From Phycisphaerae bacterium (lineage in GTDB: Bacteria; Planctomycetota; Phycisphaerae; Phycisphaerales; SM1A02): a DNA stretch of 64,000 nt. The notes beneath the pieces are model-generated. The model was not told the DNA's origin. It made no database searches and worked only from the letters and a program-made list of their open reading frames with translations. Shown here piece by piece: positions 26,885 through 35,769 of the stretch. Position 1 is the stretch's first letter. Each line of letters starts with the position of its first letter. The DNA is taken from the NCBI GenBank assembly GCA_018701395.1, contig JABIWU010000005.1, forward strand, positions 16,017 through 80,016, written 5' to 3'. The position numbers were made by a program, and so were the translations under genes.

Positions 26885-27808
26885 TTACTGTGTATGACTA
26901 AATTTGCTTGCAGGAATGTCGCCTATTTTTTGAGCCTTTGAAATCCACAAACTTTGGTCAGTCAATGTCTCAAGTTCGACATTCATGGTTGACCCGTCTG
27001 CATTACAAATTGCTGGCATTCCGTTAAAACGACCGAGTGGAATCGCAGTGTCAAATTTTGCTTCAACGCGATTTTGTCCGAGTGGTTTCCATTTAACAAC
27101 TCTTGCAAATATGCTAGGAATTGCGAAGTATGTTCCAGTTGTATCGTCTTGCATTTCTTCATAAACACCTTGTTCAGCAAAAAAGGTGCTGCAAAAAACA
27201 ATTTGCTTGCTTGATTTTTGAATTTGAGAATCAAATGTTGCCACGACATTCTCGACTCTTCCGTCAGTTAATGTGACCGATTTGAATAGCATATTTGGTT
27301 TGTTAGTGTGGTCATCAGTTTCCCACCAACCGCCGAGGTAAAATCCGTTGTAACCAAACGCAGGTTCAGTTGCAATTTCATTTGAGTGTTGTGTCAGTTG
27401 ATTGCCGTTAGATTCCCATTCAACTTCTTTGTAAAAAAGCAGTGAATTCCAGTCATTATTCATGTAACTTAATAACCGCCAAGGCCAAGGACCAGCTACA
27501 TTTGAAATTTCAGAATTATATTCGGGTGCAGGTGGAACGATAGATTCATCAGGGAAAGCCCATGCAAGTTTTCGATATTTTTGCACCTCGCCACTTAGGT
27601 AACCAGGTAGCAACTTGCCTCGATGGTCACCGGTATACATAGCCCACGCTTTGCCAGCGTGACTTATAAGTGCTAGTTCTTGGGTTTTATTCGCACGCAT
27701 ACGTGCAGATTTAAGTGAAGGAAGAATAATTGCAGCGAGCACCCCAATGATCGCAATGACAACAATCATCTCGATAATTGAAAAACCATTTGCGTTTTTG
27801 AAATTCAA
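26885..27808 (-). CDS. Prepilin-like protein (type II secretion/pseudopilin N terminus)
   Basis: A 307-residue protein with a class III signal: 'NGFSIIEMIVVIAIIGVLAAIILP', cleaved after the G, with Glu at mature position 5. The remainder has an Asn/Trp-rich globular region ('GYNGFYLGGWW', 'CNADGSTMNVE') like the many pilin-fold proteins with H-X9-DG endings in planctomycetes. It is probably assembled into a pseudopilus or held in the membrane. Its start lies inside the ispG stop (ATGA overlap), so the two are coupled, an unexpected partnership. Confidence 0.87.
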   Translation of the reverse strand: MNFKNANGFSIIEMIVVIAIIGVLAAIILPSLKSARMRANKTQELALISHAGKAWAMYTGDHRGKLLPGYLSGEVQKYRKLAWAFPDESIVPPAPEYNSEISNVAGPWPWRLLSYMNNDWNSLLFYKEVEWESNGNQLTQHSNEIATEPAFGYNGFYLGGWWETDDHTNKPNMLFKSVTLTDGRVENVVATFDSQIQKSSKQIVFCSTFFAEQGVYEEMQDDTTGTYFAIPSIFARVVKWKPLGQNRVEAKFDTAIPLGRFNGMPAICNADGSTMNVELETLTDQSLWISKAQKIGDIPASKFSHTQ

Positions 27809-28986
27809 GTGGTGTTGCCTTCGACAGTAATAGGCGCGGTGATAGTCACCGCTTTGTCGCCAAGTTTTGTTTCGCCATTTCGAACTCGATCTTGAAGAGA
27901 CTTACATTCACTTAGCAGGCGGTCTAGGATTTCATCTTCGCTGACATTGGCAACTCGTTCGCCTTGCACGTAGATTATTCCGCGTCTGTCACCAGCAAAA
28001 ACGGCGACATCAGCACCTTCTGCCTCGCCTGGACCATTCACGACGCAACCCATCACAGCAACTTTAATTGGAATATCAATATCGGTTTCTAGTTGGTTGC
28101 GTACATCGTCAACGAGTTTGAATAAATCAACTTGTATTCTTCCGCAGCTAGGACACGCAATAAGTTCTGCGCCAATTCTTGGTCGTAGGTCTAAACAGTT
28201 AAGTAATTCAACGCCGTCTTCAACTTCAAAAATTGTATCGCTTGCATAACTAATACGAATGGTGTCGCCTATCCCTTGGGAAAGCAACGAGCCTATCGCA
28301 GAAATGGAACGGATAGATCCGGTTTCGCGCGGTCCGGCGTGTGTTACACCAAGGTGCAAGGGATAATCAAATCTCTTAGAAAGTTCTTGGTAAATATCGA
28401 TGACATGCCGAGCGTCCATTAGTTTTGCACTTAGGCAAATGTTATGAAAATCTCTAGCATCAAAAATTTCAAGGTACTCTTCAACTTTTGCGATCATCAT
28501 TGCAAGCAAATGGCCATTAGTACGTTCAGAAAAAAATGAAGCAAGTTCTTCTTGCCTTTTTAACTTATTTTTTCGTTCGACGACAGATCCTTCGTTTACG
28601 CCGATTCGAATTGGAATATCTGCATCTTTACAGGCGTCAATGACGGAGTTAACTTGCTCGATGTCACCGATGTTCCCTGGATTAAGACGAATTTTTTGAA
28701 CACCCGCTTCGATGGCTTCAAGTGCGCGTTTAAAGTGGAAGTGAACATCAGCAACGATTGGCACAGAAACTTGTGAAAGTATTTCTGTAAGCGCTAGAGT
28801 GTCTTTCTTTTCTGGAACGGCTACGCGAACAATGTCAGCACCAGCTTTTGCAAGCCGGTTGATTTCAGCTACGCAGGTATCTATTTCATACGTATAGCCC
28901 GAAGTCATAGACTGCACTGAAACGGGTGCATTTCCACCAATTGCAATATCGCCAACATGTATTTGTTTTGTAACCTTGCGTTGCAT
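27805..28986 (-). CDS. ispG: 4-hydroxy-3-methylbut-2-enyl diphosphate synthase
   Basis: IspG (GcpE), a 4Fe-4S enzyme converting MEcPP to HMBPP near the end of the MEP pathway. The 393-residue protein shows 'VPIVADVHFHF', 'IRLNPGNIG', 'RIGVNEGSVV' and the iron-sulfur cysteines in 'IACPSCGRIQVD' and 'AVMGCVVNGPGEA'. It is the bacterial short form without the plant-type insert. A minus-strand TACAAT ends 7 nt before its ATG, overlapped by an 18-bp palindrome. A pilin-like gene is coupled to its 3' end. Confidence 0.96.
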   Translation of the reverse strand: MQRKVTKQIHVGDIAIGGNAPVSVQSMTSGYTYEIDTCVAEINRLAKAGADIVRVAVPEKKDTLALTEILSQVSVPIVADVHFHFKRALEAIEAGVQKIRLNPGNIGDIEQVNSVIDACKDADIPIRIGVNEGSVVERKNKLKRQEELASFFSERTNGHLLAMMIAKVEEYLEIFDARDFHNICLSAKLMDARHVIDIYQELSKRFDYPLHLGVTHAGPRETGSIRSISAIGSLLSQGIGDTIRISYASDTIFEVEDGVELLNCLDLRPRIGAELIACPSCGRIQVDLFKLVDDVRNQLETDIDIPIKVAVMGCVVNGPGEAEGADVAVFAGDRRGIIYVQGERVANVSEDEILDRLLSECKSLQDRVRNGETKLGDKAVTITAPITVEGNTT

Positions 28987-28993
28987 TCGTTGT

Positions 28994-29014
28994 ATTGTAG
29001 ATTAATTAATCTAC
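28994..29014 (-). promoter_or_regulatory. ispG promoter box within a perfect palindrome
   Basis: The minus-strand TACAAT (28994-28999) ends 7 nt before ispG and overlaps the perfect 18-bp palindrome GTAGATTAATTAATCTAC (28997-29014). The palindrome is AT-rich with no T-run typical of a terminator, so an operator is more likely than a topA terminator. The repressor is unknown. Confidence 0.4.
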
Positions 29015-29020
29015 GGCTAA

Positions 29021-31717
29021 TTAATCGGGGAATACTTCGAGTTCGATAACGTTACCTTCGATGAGTAAATCTTCAATAGGTGTGCCTTCTGGAATGACTT
29101 TTCCGCTCATTGTGGTGATAATTATTTGCGGATTTGCTTCCATATGCACATTTAACGCTGCATCTAGTTCATCTCTGACGTCGTCTTCAAGAGTTTTCCA
29201 GCCCATTCGACCCTTGCATTTCGGGAAGGTCGAACAACCAAGCCAAGGTCCTCGTTTTCCATGTCGTAAATTCATTGGACTCTCGCATTTTTCACAGATG
29301 AGCGATTCAATAAGAAGAGCTGGTGGAGATGGGTATTTAATCCCACCTTTTTTGTCGAGGTTCACAACAGTTTTTATTTCTGGATAATTAACTGATGCGA
29401 GGAATGGACCAAATCTGCCAGTTCTTTTTTCCATAGCAGACCCATCTTCTGGGCAAGCAACATCAACTCGTTCTGGAAGTAGAGGTCGACCTTTGCGGTC
29501 AATGGGTGCAGCGTATTTACAATCGGGATAACTCGTGCAGGATAAGAATCGACCATTTTTGCCAAAACGATATTCAGTCCTACTTTCGCACGCAGGGCAT
29601 TTGTAAATTGCAGGTTTTGTTTCAGCTTTTGCATGCGGCATTTCTTCGTAGGCAGTTTCTAATCGTTTGCTAAAACGGCCGTAGAAATCGTGCAACATCT
29701 CAACCCAATTAGTTTCTCCCTTGGCAATATTATCAAGGCGCTGCTCAAGTGAGCGAGTATATTCAACACCCATTAATATAGGGAATGCTTCAACTAGTTT
29801 GTCTGTAACTACTTCGCCAAGGTCCGTTGGGTGGAACGAGCGGTCTATTTTTTCGACGTATTTTCTATATTGAATTACTTCAATAATGGATGCATAGGTT
29901 GAAGGTCGACCAATTCCCTCGGACTCTAATTTTTTAATCAATGACGCTTCGCTATATCGAGAAGGAGGCGATGAGAAATTTTGTTTTGGAGTTATATCAA
30001 ACGGATATAGAACATCTTCTTCTTTTAATACCGGTAGGTTTTGTTCTGTGTCTGAAGAAGGAACGCCACTGGCTTTGTAGAAACCATCAAAAGCAAGCGT
30101 TCTGCCACCGACTTTAAAAATTGCACCAGTTGCTTCATCTTCACGTTCAAAGTAAAACTCTGTTCGATGCCACCGTGCAGGCATCATTTGGCAAGCAACA
30201 AAGCGCGACCAAATTAATTTATATAAGCGACGCTGATCTTCATCGATCGACGCAGGTAGTGTGTCGGGATGGCGACCCGCTTCGGTTGGCCGAATCGCTT
30301 CATGCGCTTCTTGCGCATTTTGATTTGCAGATGTATAGAAATTTGGTTTTGCAGGAAGATACGCTTCGCCAAATGTATTGCCGACGTACGTACGCACAGA
30401 AATGAGAGCATCTCCCGAAAGATGGGTTGAATCGGTACGCATATATGTGATTAAACCAACTTGACCCTCGCCTTTTATGGTGATACCTTCATACAGCGCT
30501 TGAGCTGCTCGCATTGTTCTTTTTGCACCAAAACCAAGGACGGTTGATGCAGATGCTTGCAGTGACGAGGTTATAAAGGGGGCTGGTGGTCGAACGGTAT
30601 TGTCCTTTTGAGTGATGGTATTCACTTTGTATGAAACGCCATCTGCAAGTTCGCCATCTAAAGTGATGCAATGTTTTGCAGGACCTCTGCCTTCTTCATC
30701 GTCAACGATAGTAAGCGTTGGGTCAGCAAGTCCGACCGCTTTTCCTACTTCTATCAATCGAGTTTTGTGCAAATCAATAGTGTCATCGCAATCACTTGCT
30801 CGACTTACTTTAAATGATTTTCCTCCAAGTTCGACAAGGGTGCCCTCAATACTGCCACGCTCTGCTAGAAAAGCATTCATTTGTTTTCGGGTTGGACCTT
30901 TTCCACGTTCGTCTTTTGTAGCAAGGAACTCATTCCATTTACTTTTTACGGAACTGGTGGCATTAGCGTCTAGTGTAAATCGACCAACTACACTCCAGGT
31001 TTCATCTGGAATATGCGCTTCAATCTCTTTTTCACGTTCGACCACAATGCGCACCGCAACTGACTGGACTCGCCCAGCACTAAGGCCACCGGCAACTCGT
31101 TTCCAGAGAAGTGGCGATACTTTGTACCCAACTATTCTGTCAAGAATTCTTCTTGATTGTTGCGCATCTACGAAATCCATATTGATTGGATGTGGGTGTT
31201 CGAACGCTTCTTTAATTTGCTTTTTTGTAATGGCGTTGAAAATTACTCGCTTTGCTTTTGTTGGATCAACTTCTAAAAGTTCGGCAAGATGCCAAGCGAT
31301 CGCTTCTCCTTCTCGATCAAGGTCGCTTGCAAACCAAACGTCTTTTGCAACCTTCGCAGCTTTTTTCAACTCACTTGCAAGTATGTTTTTTCCTTTAAGA
31401 ACTTCATAGGTTGGCTTGAAATCATTTTCTAAATCAACACCTGGGACGGGTTGTTTCGACCCTTTTGGAGCCCGCGCAGGAAGATCGCGAATATGGCCAA
31501 CTGAAGATGTAACGGCATAATCATCGCCAAGATATTTATTAATAGTCCTCGCTTTAGCTGGAGATTCGACAATTACGAGATGCTTACCTGTTGCATCTGG
31601 CACAGCGTTACGTTTCTTAGACGCAGCTTTCTTACTCGTCTTTTTCTTCGTAGTCTTCTTTTTTGTGGTCTTCTTTTTAGCCAAAATATTATCTCTGATA
31701 CGGGGTTCGAGCCTCAT
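29021..31717 (-). CDS. topA: DNA topoisomerase I
   Basis: An 898-residue type IA topoisomerase that relaxes negative supercoils. It has the Toprim motif 'LVIVESPAKARTINKYLG', the active-site tyrosine in 'LITYMRTDST', and at the C terminus two clear four-cysteine zinc-ribbon motifs ('CPACESRTEY...CTSYPDC' and 'CEKCESPMNL...CSTFPKC'). Before Toprim is a lysine-rich tail made of KKTT/KKTS repeats, as in other planctomycete and actinobacterial TopA. The start is uncertain: ATG at 31717 is given, but TTG at 31684 would give the typical 'MAKKKTTKK' beginning. Confidence 0.95.
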   Translation of the reverse strand: MRLEPRIRDNILAKKKTTKKKTTKKKTSKKAASKKRNAVPDATGKHLVIVESPAKARTINKYLGDDYAVTSSVGHIRDLPARAPKGSKQPVPGVDLENDFKPTYEVLKGKNILASELKKAAKVAKDVWFASDLDREGEAIAWHLAELLEVDPTKAKRVIFNAITKKQIKEAFEHPHPINMDFVDAQQSRRILDRIVGYKVSPLLWKRVAGGLSAGRVQSVAVRIVVEREKEIEAHIPDETWSVVGRFTLDANATSSVKSKWNEFLATKDERGKGPTRKQMNAFLAERGSIEGTLVELGGKSFKVSRASDCDDTIDLHKTRLIEVGKAVGLADPTLTIVDDEEGRGPAKHCITLDGELADGVSYKVNTITQKDNTVRPPAPFITSSLQASASTVLGFGAKRTMRAAQALYEGITIKGEGQVGLITYMRTDSTHLSGDALISVRTYVGNTFGEAYLPAKPNFYTSANQNAQEAHEAIRPTEAGRHPDTLPASIDEDQRRLYKLIWSRFVACQMMPARWHRTEFYFEREDEATGAIFKVGGRTLAFDGFYKASGVPSSDTEQNLPVLKEEDVLYPFDITPKQNFSSPPSRYSEASLIKKLESEGIGRPSTYASIIEVIQYRKYVEKIDRSFHPTDLGEVVTDKLVEAFPILMGVEYTRSLEQRLDNIAKGETNWVEMLHDFYGRFSKRLETAYEEMPHAKAETKPAIYKCPACESRTEYRFGKNGRFLSCTSYPDCKYAAPIDRKGRPLLPERVDVACPEDGSAMEKRTGRFGPFLASVNYPEIKTVVNLDKKGGIKYPSPPALLIESLICEKCESPMNLRHGKRGPWLGCSTFPKCKGRMGWKTLEDDVRDELDAALNVHMEANPQIIITTMSGKVIPEGTPIEDLLIEGNVIELEVFPD

Positions 31718-31792
31718 TCCATCGGCAATGCGAAGCGAACGGCTTGCCTTTGGCGAAGCATTGAAACGACTTTTCAGAAATTGTCAAGTGCA

Positions 31793-32725
31793 CTATATAG
31801 GTAAATTGTTCGGCAAAATAGACGTAAGTGCTTGTTCAGTAGCATGTTGTACGCCTTTATTGTCCATTTCAATAAAATGTGCAGAAGGCAAAATTTGGAA
31901 CTTTCTGAGCCAAGTTCGTTGCTGTTTGGCGTATCGGCGTGTCAAAATTTTGATTCGCTCCCTTGCTTCATCAAGAGAACACTCACCCCGCAAATGGGCA
32001 AGGATTTGCTTGTATCCAAGTGCCTCGGAGGCTTGTTTCCCGAGATTCTCCTTTATCGCTTCTACTTCTGCGAGAAGCCCCTCATTGAACATGGCCTTCA
32101 CCCGGGCGTTTATTCGTTTGTTTATTGTTTTGACTGGCCAGTTAAGACCAATTATGATTGCATCTTCTCGAGGCATCGGTTTGCCCCACTGGGATTGCAA
32201 CGATGAAAGTGGGAAACCCGTCGCTTCGCAAACTTCAATAGCGCGCACAAGACGCCTTTTATCATTTATGTGAATGCGATCGGCAGCCTCGGGGTCTAAT
32301 TCACGCAGCCGTGTTTGAAGTTTAGTATTTTCTATTGCATTCAATACATCTCGTTTTTCTTGATCACAATCGGGCCCATCAAACAAACCAAACAGGAGTG
32401 ACTGTACATATAAATTTGTACCGCCAACAACAATTGGCCACTTACCTCGGTTACGAATATCTTCGATTACAGCATTTGCATGTGTAAGCCATGTTTCAAC
32501 TGTAAAGCCGTCCTCACTTGGATTAGCAATGTCAACAAGATGGTGCACAGCAGCAGCCCGCTCTTCTTCGGTTGGCTTTGCTGTGCCAATGTCCATGCCT
32601 GTATACACTTGCATTGAATCGGCGCAAATGCATTCACCACCTCCAGGAAGTTCATTTGCGAGCGAAATGGCAAGCGATGTTTTTCCGCCAGCAGTTGGGC
32701 CAAGAATTAGAACGATAGGGTGCAT
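31793..32725 (-). CDS. miaA: tRNA dimethylallyltransferase
   Basis: MiaA adds the dimethylallyl group to A37 of tRNAs reading UNN codons, using DMAPP from the pathway represented by dxs and ispG in this window. The 310-residue protein has the P-loop 'LGPTAGGKTSLAISL', 'ICADSMQVYTGMDIGTAKP', 'VVGGTNLYVQSLLFG' and 'TRRYAKQQRTWLRKF'. It is divergent from pgk across a short shared, symmetric promoter region. Confidence 0.96.
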   Translation of the reverse strand: MHPIVLILGPTAGGKTSLAISLANELPGGGECICADSMQVYTGMDIGTAKPTEEERAAAVHHLVDIANPSEDGFTVETWLTHANAVIEDIRNRGKWPIVVGGTNLYVQSLLFGLFDGPDCDQEKRDVLNAIENTKLQTRLRELDPEAADRIHINDKRRLVRAIEVCEATGFPLSSLQSQWGKPMPREDAIIIGLNWPVKTINKRINARVKAMFNEGLLAEVEAIKENLGKQASEALGYKQILAHLRGECSLDEARERIKILTRRYAKQQRTWLRKFQILPSAHFIEMDNKGVQHATEQALTSILPNNLPI

Positions 32726-32733
32726 ACTTTGTA

Positions 32734-32753
32734 TATCTTATGAGCATAAGATA
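32734..32753. promoter_or_regulatory. Symmetric divergent promoter of miaA and pgk
   Basis: The 33-nt gap holds the inverted repeat TATCTTATG-AG-CATAAGATA. Each arm supplies a TAAGAT -10-like box: plus strand ending 6 nt before the pgk ATG, minus strand ending 9 nt before the miaA ATG. Neither gene has a Shine-Dalgarno sequence. Simultaneous initiation from both strands would be sterically difficult, so the two genes may compete. Confidence 0.45.
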
Positions 32754-32758
32754 GAACT

Positions 32759-33922
32759 ATGAAACAGACTATCGAACAAATTGATGTTGGTGGAAAAAGA
32801 GTCTTGATGCGTGTGGACTTTAATGTTCCCATCAGGGACGGCGTAATTACCGATGACCGTCGAATAGAGATGGCACTTCCAAGTATTAAAAGCGTTCTAA
32901 ACCGTGGCGGAACTTTAACATTGATGAGTCACCTTGGAAGACCTAAAGGCAATGGCTACGAGGAAGAATTTTCCCTTTCGCCAGTCGCAGAGCGATTGAG
33001 CGATTTGCTTGAGAGGAAAGTGGTCTTCTCTGATGAAGACACGACTTCTGAAATAGTTCTCGTTGAAAACTTACGTTTTTCAGCAGGAGAAAAACAAGGA
33101 GATGCTTCTTTTGCAGAATCCCTCGCCGCTAAAGGCGACATTTATTGCAATGATGCATTCGGCACTGCACATCGAAATCACGCATCAATGGTAGCAGTCC
33201 CAGAAGCGATGTCAGGCAAACCGCGTGTCGCGGGGTTATTGCTTGCAAAGGAATTGAAATATTTAGATGAAACAATTACACATGCGTCGAAACCATTCGT
33301 TGCAGTTATTGGTGGCGCGAAAGTTTCTGACAAGATGGGAGCAATCGAAAATTTACTTGGCAAAGTCGATACAATTTTAATTGGTGGTGCGATGGCATAT
33401 ACTTTTTTGGCTGCGAGGGGAAAACAAATTGGTAGCAGTTTGCTTGAGCAAGATCGAATTGAAGATGCTTTGCGAATTATTTCGGCAGCAGAAAAAAGTC
33501 CGACGTCCTTGTTGTTACCAATGGATCATGTTTGTGCAGAAGAGATTAAAGAGGGCACCGCAATACAACTTGTGAATGATGAAATTCCAGATGGATGGAT
33601 GGGTTTAGATATTGGCCCAGAAACGAGCAGTCAATACGTTGAAGTGTTGCTTGAAGCAAGAACAATTATCTGGAATGGACCGATGGGGGTGTTTGAAATG
33701 CCACCATTTTCTGTTGGAACACGGCAGATTGCTGAGGCAATAGCAACAGCAACGGATGGGGGCGCAATCTCCATTGTTGGTGGAGGTGATTCCGCAGCAG
33801 CGATTTCTAGGTTCAATTTAGCCCCTCAAATGACCCATATTTCTACTGGCGGGGGCGCTAGCTTACAAATGCTTGAAGGAAAGGCGTTTTTAAGTGTTAC
33901 CAAACTCGATGATACCGTATGA
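32759..33922 (+). CDS. pgk: Phosphoglycerate kinase
   Basis: A 387-residue PGK, making ATP from 1,3-bisphosphoglycerate. Conserved parts include 'VLMRVDFNVPI', 'LMSHLGRPKG', 'CNDAFGTAHRNHASM', 'AVIGGAKVSDK' and the nucleotide-binding 'SIVGGGDSAAA' with 'HISTGGGASL'. No gapA is adjacent. The likely promoter overlaps that of miaA and transcription should begin at or near the ATG. Confidence 0.97.
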   Translation: MKQTIEQIDVGGKRVLMRVDFNVPIRDGVITDDRRIEMALPSIKSVLNRGGTLTLMSHLGRPKGNGYEEEFSLSPVAERLSDLLERKVVFSDEDTTSEIVLVENLRFSAGEKQGDASFAESLAAKGDIYCNDAFGTAHRNHASMVAVPEAMSGKPRVAGLLLAKELKYLDETITHASKPFVAVIGGAKVSDKMGAIENLLGKVDTILIGGAMAYTFLAARGKQIGSSLLEQDRIEDALRIISAAEKSPTSLLLPMDHVCAEEIKEGTAIQLVNDEIPDGWMGLDIGPETSSQYVEVLLEARTIIWNGPMGVFEMPPFSVGTRQIAEAIATATDGGAISIVGGGDSAAAISRFNLAPQMTHISTGGGASLQMLEGKAFLSVTKLDDTV

Positions 33923-33974
33923 TTACACATATTAAGAGAGAGTATTCTCTGAAGAAACTTAAGGAGTTTTATCA

Positions 33975-35033
33975 ATGCGAGTTCGAACAATATTTACATT
34001 AGCCCTTTTTTCAATTTTTTGCTTGGTTACATTTGCAGATGCTCAACCAGGTGGCAGGCAAACATTGTCTGTTGGCGATTCAGCGCCCGCGCTGAATGTT
34101 GAAACTTGGGTAAAGGGAGAATTTAATCCTTCTAATGCCGAAGTATATGTCGTTGAATTTTGGGCAACTTGGTGTGGACCATGTAAACGCTCTATTCCAC
34201 ATCTAACGCAACTTCAAGAAGAATATGCTGAAGATGGTTTGACAATCGTTGGGATTTCAACAGATGAAGATTCAAGTTTAGTTAAGAAGTTCGTCGCCCA
34301 ACAAGGCATGAAGATGGATTACACAATTGGCGTGGACAATCGTCGCCGAACACAACGCAATTGGATGGACAAGGCAGGACTTAAAGGTATACCTTCGGCA
34401 TTTATTGTTGACATAAATGGAATTATTCAGTTCATCGGTAACCCCCTTGAAGAAGCATTTGAAGATACCTTGCATTTGGTAATGTCAGGTCGATACGATT
34501 TGCAAAAAAGCGAAAAAGCACAGCCAGCGATTGACGGCGCAAAACAATTTCGTAAGTTAAACAGTTGGGCAGAAGCAGAAAAACATTACAATCAAGCAAT
34601 CGGCGTCGATCAATTTGTATTTGCAAAGCTGTATCTTGAGTTATTCGAGATGTTATTGCTTGAACAAGGTGACACGACTGGAGCATATAAGCTTATTGGA
34701 GATGTCATGCTAACTCGGGGTTCTGAAGATCCAGAACTTTTAACTTGGTTCGCAAAAATGATTGCAACAGACGATCGCATTACGGGATCAAAACGTCGCA
34801 TGGACGTTGCCATGTCATTAGCAAAAACTGCACAATCATTTGCTCGAAAGAAAACCGATCCACTTTACTTATCAACAATTGCGTTAGTGCACTTCGGAAA
34901 TGGGAACATGGAAGAAGCAATCGAATGGCAACGTAAAGCGTATTTCTCAGCAAAAGCAAAAGAAAAAGCGGAATACAAATTTACCTTAGATAGTTACAAA
35001 ACGCAACAACAACGCGCAAGCGCCAGCGAGTAA
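33975..35033 (+). CDS. TlpA/ResA-type thioredoxin-fold protein with helical C-terminal extension
   Basis: A 352-residue exported protein: signal peptide (residues 1-23, cleavage after 'TFADA'), then a TlpA-like thioredoxin domain with 'FWATWCGPCKRSIP' (Cys67 and Cys70) and the cis-Pro segment 'GIPSAFIVD'. The C-terminal 180 residues look like tetratricopeptide repeats ('AEKHYNQAIGVD', 'ALVHFGNGNMEEAIEWQRKAY'). It probably reduces or exchanges disulfides outside the cytoplasm while binding a partner through the repeats. AAGGAG lies 8 nt before the ATG. Confidence 0.85.
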   Translation: MRVRTIFTLALFSIFCLVTFADAQPGGRQTLSVGDSAPALNVETWVKGEFNPSNAEVYVVEFWATWCGPCKRSIPHLTQLQEEYAEDGLTIVGISTDEDSSLVKKFVAQQGMKMDYTIGVDNRRRTQRNWMDKAGLKGIPSAFIVDINGIIQFIGNPLEEAFEDTLHLVMSGRYDLQKSEKAQPAIDGAKQFRKLNSWAEAEKHYNQAIGVDQFVFAKLYLELFEMLLLEQGDTTGAYKLIGDVMLTRGSEDPELLTWFAKMIATDDRITGSKRRMDVAMSLAKTAQSFARKKTDPLYLSTIALVHFGNGNMEEAIEWQRKAYFSAKAKEKAEYKFTLDSYKTQQQRASASE

Positions 35034-35035
35034 AT

Positions 35036-35725
35036 ATGACAACACAGGCTAAGACGATGAGTTTGATTACTGCTCCTCCAACGCTTCCGCTTATTGCTCC
35101 ATCCATTTTGTCTTCTGATTTTTCAAATCTTGGAGACGAATGCAAGGCAGTTTTAAATGGTGGTGCTGACCTTTTACATCTTGATGTTATGGATGGATAT
35201 TTTGTGCCCAACCTAACTATGGGCCCTGCACTTTGTAGTTCACTTCGAGTGACATTGCCAGAGGTCTATTTGGATGTGCATTTAATGGTGAACAAGCCTT
35301 TGATGTATGTTCAATCATTTGCAGATGCTGGAGCGAATTTGTTCACCACTCATGTTGAAGCGGAAGATGACCCGCTAGAGGTAGCAAGTGCTGTGCACGC
35401 GGCAGGTATGGATGCTGGCATTGCAATTAATCCTCCAACAGATGTTCAAAAAATATTGCCACTCATAGAAGCATTTGATTTGATTTTGGTAATGAGCGTG
35501 AACCCTGGTTTTTCAGGGCAGGCATTTATTCCTGAAGTGTTAACAAAAGTTGAAACAATTTCGAAACGACTACGACCTGACCAGCGACTTCAAATGGACG
35601 GTGGAGTTGGTTTAAAAACCTGCCAAGAGTGCAAGGACGCTGGTTGTGATGTTCTTGTTGCTGCATCAGCAATTTTTGGTGCAGATGATTATCCTGCAGC
35701 AATTGCGGGACTGAGGGGACATTAA
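35036..35725 (+). CDS. rpe: Ribulose-phosphate 3-epimerase
   Basis: A 229-residue TIM-barrel epimerase of the pentose phosphate pathway, interconverting ribulose 5-phosphate and xylulose 5-phosphate. 'IAPSILSSDFSNL', 'LHLDVMDGYFVPNLTMGP', 'DVHLMV', 'VMSVNPGFSGQAF' and 'MDGGVGLKT' carry the metal and phosphate ligands. A short N-terminal extension precedes the usual start region, so the ATG at 35057 could be the real start. It follows the TlpA-like gene by 2 nt. Confidence 0.95.
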   Translation: MTTQAKTMSLITAPPTLPLIAPSILSSDFSNLGDECKAVLNGGADLLHLDVMDGYFVPNLTMGPALCSSLRVTLPEVYLDVHLMVNKPLMYVQSFADAGANLFTTHVEAEDDPLEVASAVHAAGMDAGIAINPPTDVQKILPLIEAFDLILVMSVNPGFSGQAFIPEVLTKVETISKRLRPDQRLQMDGGVGLKTCQECKDAGCDVLVAASAIFGADDYPAAIAGLRGH

Positions 35726-35769
35726 CCGATAGCAATCCTTGATACGGTGAGTCCAAAAATAGTAATTTC

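Noticed and set aside
30612..31409. A 265-codon open frame opposite topA
   Set aside because: Ser/Arg-rich shadow of the real topA frame; no family features.
31695..31735. GGGGTTCGAGCC resembles a tRNA T-arm near the topA start
   Set aside because: No acceptor or anticodon stems can be folded around it.
31665..32273. 202-codon plus-strand frame opposite the topA and miaA ends
   Set aside because: Shadow frame crossing two real genes on the other strand.
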